Source of the DNA: Microbacterium sp.
GTDB taxonomy: Bacteria; Actinomycetota; Actinomycetes; Actinomycetales; Microbacteriaceae
Direction of reading: 5' to 3'
Length of the DNA stretch: 9,461 bases
Assembly (NCBI GenBank): GCA_003524435.1
Contig: DQHP01000082.1
Location: 15,076 to 24,536, forward strand
The position numbers and the translations under genes were made by a program. The notes beneath the pieces were generated by a model, which saw only the letters and a list, made by a program, of their open reading frames with translations, made no database searches and was not told the origin of the DNA. Below, one piece after another: positions 6,717-9,461 of this stretch (its first letter is position 1; every line of letters starts with the position of its first letter).

Positions 6717-7196
6717 TCACCCCTCCGCGTGCCCGCCCCCGCCCAGCTGATCGAGCACATGTTCAAGCACCCCGTCGAGTACTCCGAGCCCGTCGTGAAC
6801 GCCGCCAGGAGACCCCGGCAGATTCATCACGAACGTGCGACCCGCGACGCCGGCAACGCCGCGGCTAAGAATCGCCGTCGGCACGACCACGGCACCGCGG
6901 CGGCGCAGTTCCTCACCGATTCCTGGCAGCTCAGCATCCAAGAGTGCGCGGGTCGCCTCAGGTGTGCGGTCATCGGGCGAGACCCCCGTGCCCCCGGTCG
7001 TCAGAAGGACATCCGGGCGTGATGCCACAGCGGCCTCAAGGTCCTCGGCAATGTCAGCATCCGCCACGATCGCAGCATCCGCCACCGTGAATCCGCGCGA
7101 GCGCAACCAATCCACGATCACCGGACCAGTGCGGTCAGAGTACTCCGCTGCCGCAGCACGGGTAGAGACGACAAGAACCGCCGCCGACCTGGTCAT
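6717..7196 (-). CDS. moaB: MogA/MoaB family molybdopterin adenylyltransferase
   Basis: Proteins of this family adenylate molybdopterin with ATP, making MPT-AMP for the molybdate insertion step done by MoeA. The 159-residue product is one compact MoCF domain: VLVVSTRAA near the N-terminus, DRTGPVIVDWLRSRGF (21-36), the diagnostic TTGGTGVSPDDRTPEAT (66-82), PGIGEELRR (91-99), and NLPGSPGGV (125-133). Length favours the MoaB type over the longer MogA type, but actinobacteria use the names loosely. The ATG overlaps the moaC stop as ATGA, so it is translated together with moaC as the last gene of the visible operon. Downstream, 37 bases separate its stop from the end of the converging pseudogene, with no hairpin terminator seen. 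Confidence 0.93.
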   Translation of the reverse strand: MTRSAAVLVVSTRAAAAEYSDRTGPVIVDWLRSRGFTVADAAIVADADIAEDLEAAVASRPDVLLTTGGTGVSPDDRTPEATRALLDAELPGIGEELRRRGAVVVPTAILSRGVAGVAGRTFVMNLPGSPGGVHDGLGVLDGVLEHVLDQLGGGGHAEG

Positions 7197-7663
7197 TCGC
7201 GTGACCAGTCGCCGCTCTTGCCGCCCGACTTCGCCAGCACGAGGACGTCGGTGATGACCGCACGATTGTCGACGGCCTTGATCATGTCGTAGAGCGTGAG
7301 GGCGGCAACACTTGCCGCGGTCAGCGCCTCCATCTCGACACCGGTCACGCCATTCGTCACAGCGGTTGCGACGATGCGCACCCGATCGCCAGCCGGCTCA
7401 AGATCGACCGCGAGCTTCGTCAGCGGCAACGGATGGCACAGCGGAATCAAACTCGAGGTCTGCTTGGCGCCCATGATGCCAGCCAGTCGTGCGGTACCGA
7501 GCGCTTCGCCCTTGGGGAGCGAGCCGTCCGCGATCATCGCGACGACCTCTTCGGTCGTGACCAGCACGGCCTGGGCGCGCGCCTCGCGGCGGGTGACTGC
7601 CTTCTCAGTGACATCGACCATGTGGGCCGAACCGTCACTACGCAGATGCGTCAGCTCACTCAT
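7193..7663 (-). CDS. moaC: MoaC, cyclic pyranopterin monophosphate synthase
   Basis: MoaC turns the MoaA product (3',8-cyclo-7,8-dihydro-GTP) into cPMP, the first stable intermediate of molybdenum cofactor synthesis. The 156-residue product is standard length and carries HMVDVTEKAVTRREA (14-28), GIMGAKQTSSLIPLCHPLPL (62-81), TGVEMEALTAASVAAL (107-122), YDMIKAVD and the final KSGGKSG. The frame is open far upstream to 7987 within moeA, but the ATG at 7661-7663 gives the family N-terminus and has GGAG six bases upstream inside the end of moeA. It overlaps moeA by 8 bases and moaB by 4. Confidence 0.97.
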   Translation of the reverse strand: MSELTHLRSDGSAHMVDVTEKAVTRREARAQAVLVTTEEVVAMIADGSLPKGEALGTARLAGIMGAKQTSSLIPLCHPLPLTKLAVDLEPAGDRVRIVATAVTNGVTGVEMEALTAASVAALTLYDMIKAVDNRAVITDVLVLAKSGGKSGDWSRE

Positions 7664-8975
7664 CAATTCTCCAGATCTCAACTTCGGCGCCGACAGGGAG
7701 CTCCGAGACGCCGATCGGCACATGGGCCAACACCGTTGCCCGCGCGTAATCATGCAACAGATGTGAACCAGGAGCTCCCACCTCGACGCTACCGTCCGCG
7801 CGCAGCATCCCGCGACGTATCTGATGCTTTCCGACTGGCGAGGTGATCGCATGCGCCAGTGGTGCCAGCGTCGCCTTCCGATCAGGTGTGAGTCCCGCCG
7901 CCGAACGCAACAGCGGTCGCAAGAACATCTCAAAAGACAGCAGTGCAGACACGGGGTTTCCCGGGAATGCCACGACCGGAATTTCACGAAGACCGGATGC
8001 TGTCGTCACACGCGCCACGCCATACCCTTGTGGTCCCCCGGGCTGCATCGCGACGTGGCCGAAGCGCACCCCCGCCGGCTCGAGCGCGTCGCGCACCACC
8101 TCGAAGGCCCCCGCGCTCACGCCGCCGGTCGTCACGAGCAGATCCGCAGGATGTGCGTCGATTGTCGCGAGAACGGCGGCCGAATCATCCGGAGTCGACA
8201 CGCACACCGGCACCGCGCCCGCCTCGTGCAGCGCTGCGGTGAGCGATGACGTATTCGCGTCATAAATCTGTCCCGGGCCAAGGCTCTCGCCAGGTGTACG
8301 CAACTCGTGCCCGGTCGACAGGAGCAGAACAACCGGCCGAGGCTGTACATCGACGGCGGTCACTCCGCCAGCGGCGAGCGAGCCGAGTTGCACAGACCCG
8401 AGGCGAGTGCCGGCGGTGAGAATCGTCGCGCCGGGGGAGAGGTCGGCCCCGGCTTGACGCAGAAATGTGCCGGGCGCGACCGGGGTGGAAAAAGCAACCG
8501 TTGTGCCTTCTGGCGCATCGTGACTGCCCTCGCCAATGCCGATGAAGTGCGGCGGTTCAACGACCTCGATCTGCACGACGGCATCTGCGCCATCCGGAAT
8601 TGGAGCCCCCGTCATCACAGGCGTCGCCGTGCCCGGCGCGTGGGTGCGCACCGGATCGCCGGCAGCACTCGTCGCACCGACGGTGAGACGCACAGGATGC
8701 TCGGCCGAAGCATCCATCAGATCAGCCGCGCGCACGGCATAGCCATCCATTTGCGAGTTCGTGAACGGCGGCACGGCGACTGTGCTGGTGACATCCGCCG
8801 CGAGAACGCGACCGAAGGCCGCCGTCGGATCCGCAAGGTCGATGCGCTCGGCGTGTGCTGGATCGGCCAATCGGGAAAACAGCGGAGTCAGCAGCTCAGC
8901 GATCGACTGGGCGTGCTCGGACGGTGTCGGCACCGGAGATGGCGTTTCGCCGGTGGAGGAAGTGAAGTGAGCCAT
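7656..8975 (-). CDS. moeA: MoeA, molybdopterin molybdenumtransferase
   Basis: MoeA releases AMP from adenylated molybdopterin and inserts molybdate to give Moco. The 439-residue product has the family blocks in order: PPFTNSQMDGYAVRA (69-83), MTGAPIPDGADAVVQIE (121-137), LLSTGHEL (218-225), GQIYDANTSSL (235-245), TTGGVSAG (282-289), MQPGGPQGYG (310-319) and AFPGNPVSALLSFEMFLRP (336-354), then the C-terminal domain IV. Length is slightly above E. coli MoeA (411) because of a Ser/Pro/Thr-rich leader of about 20 residues. I chose the ATG at 8973-8975, four bases after the moaD stop; an upstream start would lie inside moaD. Two usual motifs differ: MKPGKP-type reads MQPGGP, and the acidic position after GVSxG reads AFE instead of DYD. 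Whether this is lineage-typical or a functional change is open. Confidence 0.95.
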   Translation of the reverse strand: MAHFTSSTGETPSPVPTPSEHAQSIAELLTPLFSRLADPAHAERIDLADPTAAFGRVLAADVTSTVAVPPFTNSQMDGYAVRAADLMDASAEHPVRLTVGATSAAGDPVRTHAPGTATPVMTGAPIPDGADAVVQIEVVEPPHFIGIGEGSHDAPEGTTVAFSTPVAPGTFLRQAGADLSPGATILTAGTRLGSVQLGSLAAGGVTAVDVQPRPVVLLLSTGHELRTPGESLGPGQIYDANTSSLTAALHEAGAVPVCVSTPDDSAAVLATIDAHPADLLVTTGGVSAGAFEVVRDALEPAGVRFGHVAMQPGGPQGYGVARVTTASGLREIPVVAFPGNPVSALLSFEMFLRPLLRSAAGLTPDRKATLAPLAHAITSPVGKHQIRRGMLRADGSVEVGAPGSHLLHDYARATVLAHVPIGVSELPVGAEVEIWRIDE

Positions 8976-8979
8976 CAGC

Positions 8980-9228
8980 TCATCCGCCAGCGAATGGCGG
9001 CAAGATATCGACCGCCCCGCCCACCGGCGTCGCCAGGTCGCGGCGTACCGTGCCATCGACGAGGAACGATCCTGACCGCATCACGCGCGCCATCGCGTCA
9101 CCGTAGCGCGCGAGCAGTTCGTCTCGGAGCGCGCCGAGAGTAGGGTCAGTGTCGAGCGTGATTTGCTCTTGTTCGCGACCTGCCGCTTCTGAGGCTGCGG
9201 CGAAGTATCGCACCGTCACGATAGCCAT
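8980..9228 (-). CDS. moaD: MoaD/ThiS family sulfur carrier, small subunit of molybdopterin synthase
   Basis: MoaD carries sulfur as a C-terminal thiocarboxylate and, with MoaE, adds the dithiolene to cPMP. The 82-residue product is a ubiquitin-like fold of the right length: VRYFAAASEAAGREQE (6-21), TLGALRDELLARYG (30-43), FLVDGTVRRDLATPV, and the essential final PPFAGG, so the Gly-Gly tail is intact at the very end. It is the first gene of the moaD-moeA-moaC-moaB operon, with the MoeB-like activating enzyme divergent 90 bases away. The gene for its partner MoaE is not in the window. The start has no Shine-Dalgarno but a TANNNT element six bases upstream. A ThiS role is less likely given the operon. 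Confidence 0.93.
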   Translation of the reverse strand: MAIVTVRYFAAASEAAGREQEQITLDTDPTLGALRDELLARYGDAMARVMRSGSFLVDGTVRRDLATPVGGAVDILPPFAGG

Positions 9229-9234
9229 GCGTAT

Positions 9235-9240
9235 AGCTTA
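9235..9240 (-). promoter_or_regulatory. -10 element (TAAGCT) of the moaD operon, probably leaderless
   Basis: On the minus strand TAAGCT fits TANNNT and ends six bases before the moaD ATG. No Shine-Dalgarno is present and no good -35 was found at 16-18 bases. Confidence 0.45.
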
Positions 9241-9266
9241 GCCCGCCCCCCGGAAATCAATATTCG

Positions 9267-9298
9267 CATTGTGGAAGAGAAGTACCGCACTGTGGACG
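9267..9298 (+). repeat. Direct repeat CAYTGTGGAMG, two copies 21 bases apart
   Basis: CATTGTGGAAG (9267-9277) and CACTGTGGACG (9288-9298) match at nine of eleven positions and are spaced 21 bases start to start, about two helical turns. They lie in the 90-base gap between divergent moaD and the MoeB-like gene, with the second copy over the spacer and -35 area of the rightward promoter. They could bind a regulator, or be chance. Confidence 0.3.
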
Positions 9299-9306
9299 CC
9301 GCCGAG

Positions 9307-9312
9307 TAGAAT
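9307..9312 (+). promoter_or_regulatory. -10 element (TAGAAT) of the MoeB-like gene, probably leaderless
   Basis: TAGAAT is a good TANNNT match and ends six bases before the ATG at 9319. There is no Shine-Dalgarno between it and the start codon, so the transcript probably begins at the ATG. Confidence 0.5.
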
Positions 9313-9318
9313 GGCGCC

Positions 9319-9461
9319 ATGTTCCCGCTCATCGAGCCGAGCCCGGCACTGGAGCCCGCGCGCATCACCCGCTACAGCCGTCAACTGATGTTGCCGGGCT
9401 TCGGCGAACTCGCTCAGCGGCGACTTCGCGCAGCCCGCGTGCTCGTGCTCGGCGCCGGCGG
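9319..9461 (+). CDS. moeB: MoeB/ThiF family adenylyltransferase, N-terminal fragment (cut by window edge)
   Basis: Only the first 47 residues are visible. After a short leader they read ARITRYSRQLMLPGFGELAQ (14-33) and then RLRAARVLVLGAGG at the edge, which is the hallmark N-terminus of MoeB/ThiF/MoeZ E1-like enzymes: the RYSRQ segment followed by the glycine-rich nucleotide-binding loop. Such enzymes adenylate the C-terminal glycine of MoaD so that it can receive sulfur, which fits the divergent moaD. Many actinobacterial members carry a C-terminal rhodanese domain (MoeZ/MoeBR type); the edge hides whether this one does. The start is set by the TAGAAT element six bases before. Confidence 0.85.
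   Translation, partial: MFPLIEPSPALEPARITRYSRQLMLPGFGELAQRRLRAARVLVLGAG

Noticed and set aside
7664..7987. Upstream extension of moaC in the same frame
   Set aside because: It lies inside moeA, is Cys/Arg-rich and unlike MoaC; the ATG at 7661-7663 gives the normal N-terminus and has a Shine-Dalgarno.

Overview
The window comes from a GC-rich bacterium, most likely an actinobacterium of the Micrococcales/Microbacteriaceae type. The grounds are base composition, a DUF222-HNH endonuclease of the kind common in that phylum, ATGA-coupled operons, and several genes whose upstream sequence fits leaderless transcription (TANNNT six bases before the ATG). The genus is an inference; no rRNA or other taxonomic marker is present.

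Left part (1-3769, minus strand): paaA-paaB-paaC-paaD-paaE, the multicomponent epoxidase that converts phenylacetyl-CoA to its ring-1,2-epoxide. PaaA (catalytic di-iron subunit), PaaB, PaaC (structural partner), PaaD (Fe-S maturation helper) and PaaE (NAD(P)H reductase, cut by the left edge) all overlap by 4-7 bases, so they are probably co-transcribed and translationally coupled. A TetR-like palindrome lies just upstream of paaA, in the short gap shared with a divergent SAM-dependent methyltransferase.

Middle (3852-6679): the class I methyltransferase (plus strand), converging almost without a gap on a DUF222/HNH endonuclease (minus strand). Next comes a small plus-strand gene that looks decayed: an N-terminal part in one frame and a recognisable DinB-like C-terminal end in another.

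Right part (6717-9461): a molybdenum cofactor operon on the minus strand, moaD-moeA-moaC-moaB, tightly packed or overlapping. The first 47 residues of a divergent MoeB/ThiF-family adenylyltransferase (plus strand) run off the right edge. MoaD and MoeB would act together: MoeB adenylates the MoaD C-terminal Gly-Gly. MoaC helps make cPMP, MoaB adenylates molybdopterin and MoeA inserts molybdate. moaA and moaE are not in the window.

No rRNA, tRNA, CRISPR array, insertion sequence or convincing intrinsic terminator was seen, and no gene-free stretch exceeds 100 bases. Most of the window is ordinary metabolism and I see no novel multi-gene system. The points worth a second look are the leaderless promoter pattern, the broken DinB-like gene, an over-represented hexamer, the putative paa operator and a changed motif in MoeA.
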